Shown piece by piece: positions 1 to 7,037 of a DNA stretch of 17,199 bases (its first letter is position 1; every line of letters starts with the position of its first letter). The stretch covers positions 1-17,199 of the forward strand of contig JAGZLW010000038.1 of assembly GCA_018364455.1 (NCBI GenBank), in the 5' to 3' direction. Position numbers and translations under genes: made by a program. The notes under the pieces were generated by a model. The model saw nothing but the letters and a program-made list of their open reading frames with translations, had not been told where the DNA came from and did no database searches. The stretch comes from Streptococcus mitis (GTDB lineage: Bacteria > Bacillota > Bacilli > Lactobacillales > Streptococcaceae).

Positions 1-255
1 GCGTTGACTGGGACGAGTACTATCCAATTCCTTGCGGACACCATGCCAAAGACTGTCTTCCCAGTTTCCCAAAACTCTAGCCGTAATCGGTAGTTGATCC
101 AACAAGTCCAAAATCCTTCTACGCCCTGTTCCTGGCATGAGAATATCTCCCAAAAGCCAGTATTCATCCACTCCTAGCTGCCGAGCATCTGCCAAAACAG
201 CCTCCAAGGCGGTGGTATTTCCATGAATATCTGAAAGAAGAGCTATTTTCGTCAT
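1..255 (-). CDS. Metallophosphoesterase, N-terminal part (truncated by window edge)
   Basis: The first 85 residues of a calcineurin-like metallophosphoesterase are visible; the rest lies beyond the left edge. The metal-binding motifs are in order: SDIHG at residues 8-12 (D9, H11), LLGD at 34-37 (D37) and GNWED at 63-67, the last standing where the family usually has GNH(E/D). Such proteins hydrolyse phosphodiesters or phosphomonoesters with two bound metal ions; the substrate cannot be told. I chose the second of two in-frame ATGs (255) because GAGGAG sits 6 bases upstream of it, while the first ATG at 261 is almost on top of that site. It diverges from psaR. An extended -10 (TG-T-TATACT, 286-294) lies upstream. 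Confidence 0.8.
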   Translation of the reverse strand, partial: MTKIALLSDIHGNTTALEAVLADARQLGVDEYWLLGDILMPGTGRRRILDLLDQLPITARVLGNWEDSLWHGVRKELDSTRPSQR

Positions 256-285
256 ATCCATCTCCTCGTTTTTTCTCTTGCAATA

Positions 286-294
286 AGTATAACA
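286..294 (-). promoter_or_regulatory. Extended -10 promoter of the metallophosphoesterase gene
   Basis: Read on the minus strand, TATACT (291-286) is preceded by TG one base upstream (294-293), an extended -10 that needs little -35. The -35 position (314-309, TCTCTA) is poor. It lies back to back with the psaR promoter. Confidence 0.45.
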
Positions 295-305
295 TAAAAA
301 GTCAC

Positions 306-329
306 AGCTAGAGAAATCTAGCTTTTTTT
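306..329. repeat. Hairpin with T-run just upstream of psaR
   Basis: AGCTAGA (306-312) and TCTAGCT (317-323) form a perfect 7-bp stem around GAAA, followed by seven T (323-329). The shape is that of an intrinsic terminator on the plus strand, yet no plus-strand gene precedes it in the window. It overlaps the region just upstream of the psaR -10, so it could instead be an operator. Confidence 0.5.
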
Positions 330-337
330 GATATACT
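329..337 (+). promoter_or_regulatory. Extended -10 promoter of psaR
   Basis: TG-A-TATACT (329-337) is an extended -10. The -35 region (309-314) is poor and lies in the hairpin at 306-323. Start of transcription would be near 344, giving a leader of about 23 bases that holds the ribosome site. Confidence 0.45.
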
Positions 338-366
338 AGATATAGATATTAGACAAGAGGAAGCGA

Positions 367-1017
367 ATGACCCCGAATAAAGAAGATTATCTAAAATGTA
401 TTTATGAAATTGGCATAGACCTGCATAAAATTACCAACAAGGAAATTGCTGCCCGCATGCAAGTCTCTCCCCCTGCCGTAACTGAAATGATTAAACGGAT
501 GAAAAGCGAAAATCTCATCCTCAAGGACAAGGAATGTGGCTATCTACTGACTGACCTCGGCCTCAAGCTGGTCTCTGAGCTCTATCGCAAACACCGCTTG
601 ATTGAAGTTTTTCTAGTCCATCATTTAGACTATACAAGTGACCAGATTCACGAGGAAGCTGAGGTCTTGGAACATACTGTCTCTGACCTTTTCGTGGAAA
701 GACTGGATAAATTGCTAGGTTTCCCTAAAACCTGCCCCCACGGAGGAACCATTCCTGCCAAGGGAGAACTCCTAGTTGAAATCAATAACCTGCCACTAGC
801 TGACATCAAGGAAGCTGGCTCCTATCGCCTAACTCGGGTGCATGATAGTTTTGACATTCTCCATTATCTGGACAAGCACTCACTCCACATCGGTGACCAT
901 CTCCAAGTCAAGCAGTTTGATGGCTTCAGCAATACCTTCACTATCCTTAGTAAAGACGAGGATTTACAAGTGAATATGGACATTGCCAAACAACTCTATG
1001 TCGAAAAAATCAACTAA
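367..1017 (+). CDS. psaR: PsaR: Mn(II)-responsive DtxR-family transcriptional regulator
   Basis: 216 aa, the full length of streptococcal PsaR/ScaR/SloR regulators. A winged helix-turn-helix occupies about residues 5-65 (TNKEIAARMQVSPPAVTEMI at 23-42). Next comes the metal-binding and dimerisation domain with H76, E80, H95, E99, H103, C123 and H125, then a C-terminal SH3/FeoA-like domain from about 145. In this family Mn(II) activates DNA binding and represses the psaBCA transporter, while Zn(II) can interfere; that is family knowledge. The likely target is visible in this window: the box over the psaB -35 at 9051-9068. GAGG lies at 357-360 before the ATG. The gene ends in its own terminator (1036-1070). 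Confidence 0.95.
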   Translation: MTPNKEDYLKCIYEIGIDLHKITNKEIAARMQVSPPAVTEMIKRMKSENLILKDKECGYLLTDLGLKLVSELYRKHRLIEVFLVHHLDYTSDQIHEEAEVLEHTVSDLFVERLDKLLGFPKTCPHGGTIPAKGELLVEINNLPLADIKEAGSYRLTRVHDSFDILHYLDKHSLHIGDHLQVKQFDGFSNTFTILSKDEDLQVNMDIAKQLYVEKIN

Positions 1018-1035
1018 TTTCTCAAGTCCCCTACC

Positions 1036-1070
1036 AACCCTGAAAATTTGATTTTCAGGGTTTTATTTTT
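1036..1070 (+). terminator. Intrinsic terminator of psaR
   Basis: AACCCTGAAAAT (1036-1047) pairs perfectly with ATTTTCAGGGTT (1051-1062) around a 3-base loop, followed by a T-rich tract to 1070. Confidence 0.9.
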
Positions 1071-1075
1071 ATCAT

Positions 1076-1104
1076 TTGATTTTGCTTTCATTTAGTTGTA
1101 GAAT
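1076..1104 (+). promoter_or_regulatory. Promoter of pnuC
   Basis: TTGATT (1076-1081), a 17-base spacer and TAGAAT (1099-1104) make a sigma-A promoter directly after the psaR terminator. Transcription would start near 1111. Confidence 0.65.
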
Positions 1105-1139
1105 ATTTGTTAAAAAAAAAAAGAAAGATAGTTTAACCT

Positions 1140-1850
1140 ATGAAAAAATCACTAAAAATTTTTGCGACATCTAAATGGTTTGACCTCTTTGGAGTTGCTT
1201 TGGTCGTTGGGATTGCGATTGCATCTGGTTACCTCAACTCCCGTCTCGACAAATTCGTAGACTGGGGCCCATGGACTGCTCTTGTTCCCTTTGGATTGAT
1301 TTCCGTAACCAACGTTGGGATTTCCATGTTGTCCACTCGTTTCACGGGGAAATTAAGCAAATGGGGAAATTACTTTGGTATTGTTAATACCATTTTGTCC
1401 GGTGCTATTGATTATATCCTTGGAAATAAGGCGGCTATTATCACCTATCCCGTCACCTTCCTCATTTATACCTTTGCTATTAAGAAATGGGAAGCTTCGC
1501 AAGAAGGCAGACCCAACCAAATGAGCCAAAAACAGCTAAAATTGGCGGCCATCATCATTTCCATCATCGCCTTCCTCTTTGCCTTTGTGACCAACTATAT
1601 CGGATATGGGGGCAAGATGAATCTCCTTGCCTACGTAACAACTATTGCCTTTGCACTGTCCCTCATTGCCAATGCTTTGAATGCATTGAAACTAACAACT
1701 CAGTGGGGCTTTTGGTTAATTTACAATTTCGTTCAGCTGACAAAGGCTGGCATTCAAGGAAACTTTGCCAATATCGGTAAATACATCTTTTATATCCTCA
1801 ATGCAATCGGAGCTTTATTTGTCTGGAATGATGAAGAGGTGAAACAATAA
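1140..1850 (+). CDS. pnuC: PnuC-family nicotinamide riboside (or related vitamin) transporter
   Basis: 236 aa, about seven hydrophobic segments and very few charged residues inside them, typical of PnuC proteins that carry nicotinamide riboside by facilitated diffusion. The family's aromatic signature is present late in the protein: TTQWGFWLIYN (about residues 186-196), followed by a KAGIQGNF loop and a last helix ending in ALFVW near the C-terminus. PnuC-like proteins also include thiamine and riboflavin carriers, so the substrate is inferred. It has its own promoter (1076-1104). The ribosome site is weak (a purine run AAAGAAAGATAG, no clear GGAGG), so the start relies on the hydrophobic N-terminus. 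No convincing terminator is seen before the next promoter at 1912. Confidence 0.82.
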   Translation: MKKSLKIFATSKWFDLFGVALVVGIAIASGYLNSRLDKFVDWGPWTALVPFGLISVTNVGISMLSTRFTGKLSKWGNYFGIVNTILSGAIDYILGNKAAIITYPVTFLIYTFAIKKWEASQEGRPNQMSQKQLKLAAIIISIIAFLFAFVTNYIGYGGKMNLLAYVTTIAFALSLIANALNALKLTTQWGFWLIYNFVQLTKAGIQGNFANIGKYIFYILNAIGALFVWNDEEVKQ

Positions 1851-1911
1851 GAGGGAAATCAAATAAAGAAATCTAACAGAATCTCCTTACTAAAATTTTT
1901 TATCATTTTAG

Positions 1912-1940
1912 TTGTAACTCCCATTCTTTTGGAGTAGAAT
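1912..1940 (+). promoter_or_regulatory. Promoter of the tandem membrane-protein pair, with inverted repeat in spacer
   Basis: TTGTAA (1912-1917), 17 bases, TAGAAT (1935-1940). Most of the spacer is an inverted repeat, ACTCC (1917-1921) and GGAGT (1931-1935), which could be a small operator. The preceding bases (CATTTTAGTTGTA) resemble those over the pnuC -10 (CATTTAGTTGTA). Confidence 0.55.
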
Positions 1941-1969
1941 GAAAATAGATAAAAGAAGGAGGTCTTGTC

Positions 1970-2383
1970 ATGAAAAAACTCTTTAGAATCCATTTTACAG
2001 CAATTGCAGTTATCGATTTGCTACTATTCGCATTTTTTAGCAAAAGACCCGAGACATCTTTGGAGTGGCTCTTGCTCTCTGGTTTTATTTTCTGCCTTGA
2101 TCAAGGACTCCTGCTATTTCGCTTGGTTATCCGACTCAAACATCAATTCGCTGAGATTTATCCTCAAACCAATAAAAAGATTCGCTTCTACTATTTAGGG
2201 GTTCTCTCCATTGATTTTCTATTTTTTATCCTTTTAGCCTTCGTTAGTTCTCATCGTTTTTCCTCTCTTATGCCAATCGTAACTGCTTGCCATTCTACTT
2301 TTTATTATAGGACGGCGGACTACCTAAGAGAAAACTATCTAGACTTTTACGACAAACACATCTCTTTATGGGAGTGTCTCTAA
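1970..2383 (+). CDS. Small multi-pass membrane protein, first of a tandem pair
   Basis: 137 aa with about four hydrophobic segments (roughly residues 8-24, 33-53, 72-93 and a weaker one near 97-112), and a C-terminal tail ending YDKHISLWECL. I do not recognise the family. The next gene encodes a protein of exactly the same length, the same hydrophobic layout and a matching tail (YQEQISFWSIL), so the two are probably an old tandem duplication and may form a heteromeric pair. AAGGAGG (1956-1962) lies 7 bases before the ATG, a strong ribosome site. The two genes are 18 bases apart and share a promoter (1912-1940). No catalytic motif is visible. Confidence 0.75.
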   Translation: MKKLFRIHFTAIAVIDLLLFAFFSKRPETSLEWLLLSGFIFCLDQGLLLFRLVIRLKHQFAEIYPQTNKKIRFYYLGVLSIDFLFFILLAFVSSHRFSSLMPIVTACHSTFYYRTADYLRENYLDFYDKHISLWECL

Positions 2384-2401
2384 GGAAAAGGAGGTTTTAG
2401 C

Positions 2402-2815
2402 ATGAAAAACATCATCTACATCAAAACCATTCAACTCCTTATCATCGATGGAATCATGCTGGCATTTTTGACATTTAAAGAGGGGCTCACTTGGGATTGG
2501 ATTTTAATTTATAGCGGTTGGCTCATTTTCTTTCATCCTGTGCTATTGACCTATCTGTCTAATCAGCTTTGTGACCACTTTAGTCAACTCTATTATCAGA
2601 TTAGACCAAGATTCTGGCGTTTTGCCTTACAAATCCTCCTATGGGATAACCTGATAATTCTCTCTTTGCTGTTTTTAAGTGGTGTCCCACTTTTCCTTCA
2701 GGGAACTCTCCTTATCCTAGGCCATCTCATCCCTTCCTATCGCACTTGCCAAATCCTGAAAAGAGACTTTCCAAAAGCCTATCAAGAACAGATTTCATTT
2801 TGGAGTATTTTATGA
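2402..2815 (+). CDS. Small multi-pass membrane protein, second of a tandem pair
   Basis: 137 aa with about four hydrophobic segments (roughly residues 6-23, 33-52, 75-95 and 96-110) and a charged tail with KRDFPKAYQEQ. Resemblance to the preceding protein is clearest at the C-terminus (YxxxISxW) and in overall length and spacing, so a duplication with strong divergence is likely. AAGGAGG lies just upstream of the ATG in the 18-base gap, so the pair is translated from one mRNA. The stop codon runs into the terminator at 2815-2865, shared with dtd on the other strand. Function unknown. Confidence 0.75.
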   Translation: MKNIIYIKTIQLLIIDGIMLAFLTFKEGLTWDWILIYSGWLIFFHPVLLTYLSNQLCDHFSQLYYQIRPRFWRFALQILLWDNLIILSLLFLSGVPLFLQGTLLILGHLIPSYRTCQILKRDFPKAYQEQISFWSIL

Positions 2816-2865
2816 TAGATAAGAAAACCAAGCCGTCTGGGCTTGGTCTTTCTTATCTATTTTTA
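2815..2865. terminator. Bidirectional terminator between the membrane pair and dtd
   Basis: A long stem pairs ATAGATAAGAAA (2815-2826) and CCAAGCC (2828-2834) with GGCTTGG (2840-2846) and TTTCTTATCTAT (2849-2860), with a small bulge. A T-run follows at 2860-2865. The right arm overlaps the end of dtd. Confidence 0.85.
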
Positions 2866-3296
2866 GTATCTAGGATAATGGTAACCGGTCCGTCATTGAC
2901 CAGCTCAACCTGCATATCCGCTCCAAAGATGCCTGTCTGAACGGGCACTTCTTGTGCTAATTTTTGATTGAAAGCATCATAGAAGTCCGATGCCATATCA
3001 GGTTTGGCTGCCCCTGTGAAGGCTGGACGATTGCCTTTCTTGGTATCCGCAAAGAGGGTAAACTGAGAAATAGAGAGGATTTCTCCTTCAATATCTTTGA
3101 CAGACAGGTTCATCTTGCCTTCTGCGTCTGAAAAAATCCGCATATTGACAAGCTTTCTCACGGCATAGTCCAAATCTTCCTCTTGGTCCTCTGGTCCAAC
3201 ACCAACCAGCAATAAGAGCCCCTGATTGATTTTTCCATGAACCTGACCTTCGATACTCACTTGGGCTTTTTTAACCCGTTGGATAATGATTTTCAT
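2853..3296 (-). CDS. dtd: D-aminoacyl-tRNA deacylase
   Basis: 147 aa, the normal length for Dtd. It removes D-amino acids (and glycine mischarged on tRNA-Ala) from tRNA, an RNA-based proofreading step in the cytoplasm. The two family signatures are intact: SQFTLFAD at residues 77-84 and NDGPVT at 134-139 with the Gly-cisPro pair G136-P137 that screens chirality; GNRPAFTGAA follows the expected pattern at 88-97. It starts 29 bases after rel on the same strand, with AAAGGA 5 bases before the ATG, so rel and dtd form an operon, an arrangement common in Firmicutes. Confidence 0.95.
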   Translation of the reverse strand: MKIIIQRVKKAQVSIEGQVHGKINQGLLLLVGVGPEDQEEDLDYAVRKLVNMRIFSDAEGKMNLSVKDIEGEILSISQFTLFADTKKGNRPAFTGAAKPDMASDFYDAFNQKLAQEVPVQTGIFGADMQVELVNDGPVTIILDTKNR

Positions 3297-3325
3297 AATA
3301 TCCTTTCTAGTAAGAGCTAGGACAA

Positions 3326-5548
3326 TTAGCCGTTAGTCCGTTTGACAGAATAAACTTCTGGCACGCTCTTAATCTTATCTACAACCGTAGTCAGCGTCGA
3401 GAGGTTGGCAATGCCGAAGGATACATGGATATTAGCAAACTTCATATCCTTGGTTGGTTGGGCATTGACTGTTGAGATATTCTTGGTTGTGTTTGAGAGA
3501 ACTTGCAGTACATCGTTCAACAGTCCTGTACGGTTGAGGCCATAGATATCGATATGGGCCATATACTCCTTATTTGAGTTTGAGTACTGGTCTTCCCATT
3601 CCACATCAAGGAGACGTTGCTCGTAGTTTTCTTGGGCGCGCAGGTTCATACAGTCCACACGGTGAATAGCCACACCACGCCCCTTGGTAATGTAACCGAC
3701 AATATCGTCACCAGGTACTGGATTACAGCACTTGGCAATTCGCACTAGGAGACCAGAAGCTCCTTCAATGACCACACCACCCTCATGCTTAACCTTGAGG
3801 GTTTCTTTGTTCTCAACCTTGACCTCGCCACCTTTGACAAGTTCTTCTGCTTCAGCCTTGGCCTTGGCACGTTCTTCTTCACGGCGTTCCTTTTCAGTCA
3901 AACGGTTAAAGACAGTAATTGCACCTATTTCCCCAAAACCAATGGCCGCAAAGAGAGATTCCTCTGTCTTGTAGCTAGTCTTTTGTAGAACTTGATCCAT
4001 GTGGCGCTTGTCCATGAATTTATTGGCCACATAGCCATTTTCTTGGAACTGAGTCATCAACATTTCACGACCCTTGTTGACAGACAATTCCTTGTCTTGA
4101 TTTTTAAAGAACTGACGAATCTTATTGCGCGCCTTGCTGGTCTTGACCATGTTAAGCCAATCACGGCTCGGTCCAAAGGAGTTGGGGTTGGTGACAATTT
4201 CAACCTGATCCCCTGTCTTAAGCTTGGTTGTCAGTGGAACCATACGACCATTGACCTTGGCACCAGTCGCTTTTTCCCCGACTTTTGTATGGATTTCGTA
4301 GGCAAAGTCAATCGGTCCTGAATCTTTTGGAAGGGAACGGACAGCACCATCTGGGGTAAAGACGTAAATCTCCTCTGCCAGATAGTTTTCCTTGACAGAG
4401 TCCACAAATTCCTTAGCATCATCGGCCTGGTCTTGGAGCTCCATCATCTCCTTAATCCAGTTCATCCCAATAGCAGATTCCTTGCTGTTAACCTGCCCCT
4501 TAATACCTTTCTTATAAGCCCAGTGAGCCGCAACCCCATACTCAGCCACCTCATGCATGGCCTTGGTTCGAATCTGGAATTCAATCGGCCCTTTTGGCCC
4601 ATAAACAGTCGTATGGATAGACTGGTAACCATTGGCCTTGCGGTTAGCGATATAGTCTTTGAAACGACCAGGCATTGGCTTCCAAAGCTCATGCACATAA
4701 CCAAGCATGGCATAAACATCACTTTGGGTATCCAAAATACAACGAATGGCAATCAAGTCATAGATTTCCTCAAACCGTTTTCTCTTATCCTGCATTTTGC
4801 GGAAAATCGAGTAAATATGTTTGGGACGACCGTAAATCTTCCCTTTCAAGTGACGATCTGTCGTATAGTCTTCTAATTTTGTGACCACCTCATCCACCAA
4901 GGCTTCACGCTCTCTGCGCTTTTCCTTCATCATATGGGTAATCTTATAAAACTCCGTAGGATTGAGATAACGGAAAGATAGGTCTTCCAATTCCCATTTG
5001 ACACTGGAAATCCCCAAACGATGGGCAAGTGGGGCATAGATTTCCATGGTTTCTTTGGAAATACGCTCCTGCTTGTCTTTTCGAAGATGTTTCAGGGTTC
5101 GCATATTGTGCAAGCGATCAGACAGTTTGACCAAAATAACACGGATGTCCTCAGACATGGCCATGAGCATCTTGCGGTGGTTTTCCGCTAATTGCTCCTC
5201 AATTGATTTGTACTCGACCTTACCGAGCTTGGTAACCCCATCGACAATCACGCGCACATCAGGACCAAACTCTCTTTCCAAATCGTCCAAAGTCGCATCT
5301 GTATCCTCCACCACATCATGCAAGAAACCGCAAGCTACCGTTACAGCATCCAGCTTAAGTTTGGCTAAAATACCTGCCACTTGGATAGGGTGAATAATGT
5401 AAGGTTCGCCTGATTTGCGGTATTGACCACTGTGGCATTCCACCGCATAGACCAAGGCCTTATGGACAAAAGCGACATCTTCTTTTGATAAATATTTTTG
5501 CGTTAGAGCGACAACCTCATCGCCCGTCAAATTCACTTCTTTTGGCAT
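3326..5548 (-). CDS. relA: Bifunctional (p)ppGpp synthetase/hydrolase, RelA/SpoT homologue
   Basis: 740 aa, full length for a long RSH protein, which makes and degrades the stringent-response alarmone (p)ppGpp. The hydrolase HD domain is intact: H53, HD at 77-78, ED at 81-82 and D144 in KLSDRLHN. The synthetase domain has D264 (YDLIAIR), RFKD at 295-298, GYQSIHTTVYG at 307-317 and the catalytic EFQIRT at 323-328. The RxKD type is that of bifunctional Rel enzymes. A TGS domain starts near residue 394 (IYVFTPDGAV) and an ACT/RRM domain closes the protein. The minus-strand gene is followed by dtd 29 bases on. No strong promoter is obvious upstream; the hairpin at 5627-5661 lies about 80 bases before its start. 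Confidence 0.96.
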   Translation of the reverse strand: MPKEVNLTGDEVVALTQKYLSKEDVAFVHKALVYAVECHSGQYRKSGEPYIIHPIQVAGILAKLKLDAVTVACGFLHDVVEDTDATLDDLEREFGPDVRVIVDGVTKLGKVEYKSIEEQLAENHRKMLMAMSEDIRVILVKLSDRLHNMRTLKHLRKDKQERISKETMEIYAPLAHRLGISSVKWELEDLSFRYLNPTEFYKITHMMKEKRREREALVDEVVTKLEDYTTDRHLKGKIYGRPKHIYSIFRKMQDKRKRFEEIYDLIAIRCILDTQSDVYAMLGYVHELWKPMPGRFKDYIANRKANGYQSIHTTVYGPKGPIEFQIRTKAMHEVAEYGVAAHWAYKKGIKGQVNSKESAIGMNWIKEMMELQDQADDAKEFVDSVKENYLAEEIYVFTPDGAVRSLPKDSGPIDFAYEIHTKVGEKATGAKVNGRMVPLTTKLKTGDQVEIVTNPNSFGPSRDWLNMVKTSKARNKIRQFFKNQDKELSVNKGREMLMTQFQENGYVANKFMDKRHMDQVLQKTSYKTEESLFAAIGFGEIGAITVFNRLTEKERREEERAKAKAEAEELVKGGEVKVENKETLKVKHEGGVVIEGASGLLVRIAKCCNPVPGDDIVGYITKGRGVAIHRVDCMNLRAQENYEQRLLDVEWEDQYSNSNKEYMAHIDIYGLNRTGLLNDVLQVLSNTTKNISTVNAQPTKDMKFANIHVSFGIANLSTLTTVVDKIKSVPEVYSVKRTNG

Positions 5549-5626
5549 CTCTACTCTCCAATTCTTCCTACCATTTTATCACTTTTTTAAGAATATGAAA
5601 ACTAGATTGGAACAGAATAAGAAAAA

Positions 5627-5661
5627 AATAATTCAGAATTGCTTGATAATTCTGAATTATT
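5627..5661. repeat. Perfect 14-bp inverted repeat, candidate operator or minus-strand terminator
   Basis: AATAATTCAGAATT (5627-5640) and AATTCTGAATTATT (5648-5661) are exact inverses around a 7-base centre. The plus-strand promoter at 5643-5671 has its -35 in the centre and its spacer over the right arm, the position expected of a repressor site. Read on the minus strand the stem is followed by seven T (5628-5622), so a terminator protecting rel from upstream reading is the alternative. Confidence 0.7.
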
Positions 5662-5671
5662 AGTCTATAAT
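5643..5671 (+). promoter_or_regulatory. Strong sigma-A-type promoter overlapping the inverted repeat
   Basis: TTGATA (5643-5648), 17 bases, TATAAT (5666-5671). It points to the remnant at 5710-5836 and the small exported protein at 5892. A good ribosome-site sequence (AGAAGGAGAG, near 5705-5714) lies downstream without a usable start codon. Confidence 0.6.
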
Positions 5672-5709
5672 ATATTACGAAGTTAGATTTTAAACTTAGG
5701 TGATAGAAG

Positions 5710-5836
5710 GAGAGATAGAAGAACGGAAACCATATTGTAACCGAAAGACTTTCTGACTTCCCCAATTCCATTGAAGATACGAAAGATAAACGGTGGAACT
5801 CGTGTCACATACACTGGTACCTTGACTGGATTTTAG
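5710..5836 (+). pseudogene. Possible remnant of a small secreted-protein gene
   Basis: Two adjoining plus-strand frames read like protein but neither has a start. One gives IVTERLSDFPNSIEDTKDK (about 5734-5790). The next frame continues INGGTRVTYTGTLTGF and then stops at 5836. The end resembles the C-terminus of the following intact gene (NDGVYATYEGQLT), suggesting a duplicated small exported protein that lost its start and gained a frameshift. The similarity is short and judged by eye. A promoter and an AGAAGGAG site stand upstream, as if inherited from a working gene. An untranslated leader for the gene at 5892 is the alternative. Confidence 0.3.
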
Positions 5837-5847
5837 AATTAAAATCC
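5828..5847. repeat. Inverted repeat before the small exported-protein gene
   Basis: GGATTTTA (5828-5835) and TAAAATCC (5840-5847) pair around GAAT. There is no immediate T-run on either strand, so it is a weak terminator at best. It ends the possible remnant frame. Confidence 0.5.
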
Positions 5848-5891
5848 TCAAGATACTTTCTTTTATCCTTTAGTTTATAAGGAGAACACCT

Positions 5892-6155
5892 ATGAAAAAA
5901 ACTGCTATTTCTATCTTTGCTCTCCTAGTGTTAGGAGTTAGCTGCCTGTTCCTATTCAGCCAGCAAAGTTATAAAAAAACAGTCGTTCAATACTATGCTA
6001 ACGACCAGAACCTGCCCAATAGGATAACTTATAGTGAATATAGCGATAAACGAGAAGCCAACTACGGTGGCACTCTAAACATCACATCTATCAAACAAGC
6101 TAATGACGGAGTTTATGCAACCTATGAAGGGCAATTGACACCTCTCCAATATTGA
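5892..6155 (+). CDS. Small exported or membrane-anchored protein of unknown function
   Basis: 87 aa. The N-terminus MKKTAISIFALLVLGVSCLFLF has lysines followed by a hydrophobic stretch (residues 5-22), a signal or anchor helix; a cysteine at 18 lies within it, but without a clear lipobox. The exported part has YSEYSDKREANYGG and ends VYATYEGQLTPLQY, suggesting a small beta-rich domain. I do not recognise the family. AAGGAG lies 8 bases before the ATG. A terminator follows at 6165-6199, so it is probably transcribed alone from the promoter at 5643-5671, about 215 bases upstream. Confidence 0.65.
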   Translation: MKKTAISIFALLVLGVSCLFLFSQQSYKKTVVQYYANDQNLPNRITYSEYSDKREANYGGTLNITSIKQANDGVYATYEGQLTPLQY

Positions 6156-6164
6156 TAAATTGAT

Positions 6165-6199
6165 AACCAGCCTGTCTTCATCCAGTCATGCTGGTTTTT
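6165..6199 (+). terminator. Intrinsic terminator after the small exported protein
   Basis: AACCAGC (6165-6171) and GCTGGTT (6190-6196) form a stem with an 18-base loop, followed by TTTTT (6195-6199). Confidence 0.65.
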
Positions 6200-6236
6200 A
6201 AGTTCATTTTAAATCCTTACTTATTCTTCCTAACTG

Positions 6237-6245
6237 TGCTATACT
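6237..6245 (+). promoter_or_regulatory. Extended -10 promoter of the metallohydrolase gene
   Basis: TG-C-TATACT (6237-6245) is an extended -10, about 34 bases before the ATG; the -35 (TTACTT, 6217-6222) is weak. Confidence 0.5.
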
Positions 6246-6278
6246 TAATTTAGTATATTCTTTGAGATTGGAGCTAAT

Positions 6279-6908
6279 ATGAAAATCCATAAAACCGTGA
6301 ATCCTGTTGCCTATGAAAACACCTATTACCTAGAAGGCGAAAATCACCTCATCGTTGTCGATCCTGGTAGCCATTGGGAAGCTATTCGTCAGACAATAGA
6401 GAAGATCAACAAACCAATCTGTGCTATTCTCTTGACCCATGCCCATTATGACCATATCATGAGTCTGGACTTGGTTCGCGAGACTTTTGGAAATCCTCCT
6501 GTCTATATCGCTGAGAGTGAAGCCAGCTGGCTCTATACTCCTGTCGATAATCTCTCTGGGCTTCCTCGCCACGATGATATGGCAGATGTGATCGCAAAAC
6601 CTGCAGAGCACATCTTTGTCTTTCATGAGGAATATCAATTAGAGGAATTTCGTTTCACTGTCTTGCCAACACCAGGTCACTCTATCGGTGGTGTTTCTAT
6701 CGTCTTCCCACAAGCTCACCTAGTCTTGACAGGTGATGCTCTGTTCCGTGAAACAATCGGACGGACCGACCTTCCGACTGGTAGCATGGAGCAACTACTT
6801 CACAGTATCCAGACTCAACTTTTCACTCTACCAAACTATGATGTCTATCCAGGACATGGTCCAGCTACTACTATCGCTCACGAAAAAACTTTTAATCCTT
6901 TTTTCTAG
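6279..6908 (+). CDS. Metallo-beta-lactamase-fold hydrolase, glyoxalase-II-like (YcbL type)
   Basis: 209 aa, the size of small GloB-like/YcbL proteins that lack the C-terminal helical domain of true glyoxalase II. The di-metal site is complete: THAHYDH with H54, H56, D58 and H59, then H134 in PTPGHS, D153 in LTGDALF and H193 in YPGHGP; GRTD (161-164) is also typical of the group. These enzymes hydrolyse thioesters such as S-lactoylglutathione or related compounds, but the real substrate is unknown. TTGGAG is 5-6 bases before the ATG. It converges on pepO and shares the terminator at 6972-7016. The frame stays open in sense for a short way past the UAG stop, which I read as chance. Confidence 0.88.
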   Translation: MKIHKTVNPVAYENTYYLEGENHLIVVDPGSHWEAIRQTIEKINKPICAILLTHAHYDHIMSLDLVRETFGNPPVYIAESEASWLYTPVDNLSGLPRHDDMADVIAKPAEHIFVFHEEYQLEEFRFTVLPTPGHSIGGVSIVFPQAHLVLTGDALFRETIGRTDLPTGSMEQLLHSIQTQLFTLPNYDVYPGHGPATTIAHEKTFNPFF

Positions 6909-6971
6909 CAAGATTTTGATGATAATGACTATCGCAATTTAAGTAAACTATCCAGCAAGTCTTTCCATTAT

Positions 6972-7016
6972 AAAAGGCATCCAATCAAGTTTTCAGACCT
7001 GATTGGATGCCTTTTT
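6972..7016. terminator. Bidirectional terminator between metallohydrolase and pepO
   Basis: A perfect 16-bp stem joins AAAAGGCATCCAATCA (6972-6987) to TGATTGGATGCCTTTT (7000-7015) around a 12-base loop, with a T-run on each strand. Confidence 0.93.
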
Positions 7017-7037
7017 CTGATTACTTACCTTTTTGCA

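Noticed and set aside
3732..5393. Several open frames on the plus strand opposite the rel gene
   Set aside because: They are antisense shadows of a fully intact, motif-complete rel frame, with no ribosome sites or recognisable protein content.
5776..5815. GGTGGAACTCGTG resembles a T-box antiterminator core
   Set aside because: No stem I motifs, no downstream tRNA-related gene and no proper terminator/antiterminator pair; a coding remnant explains it as well.
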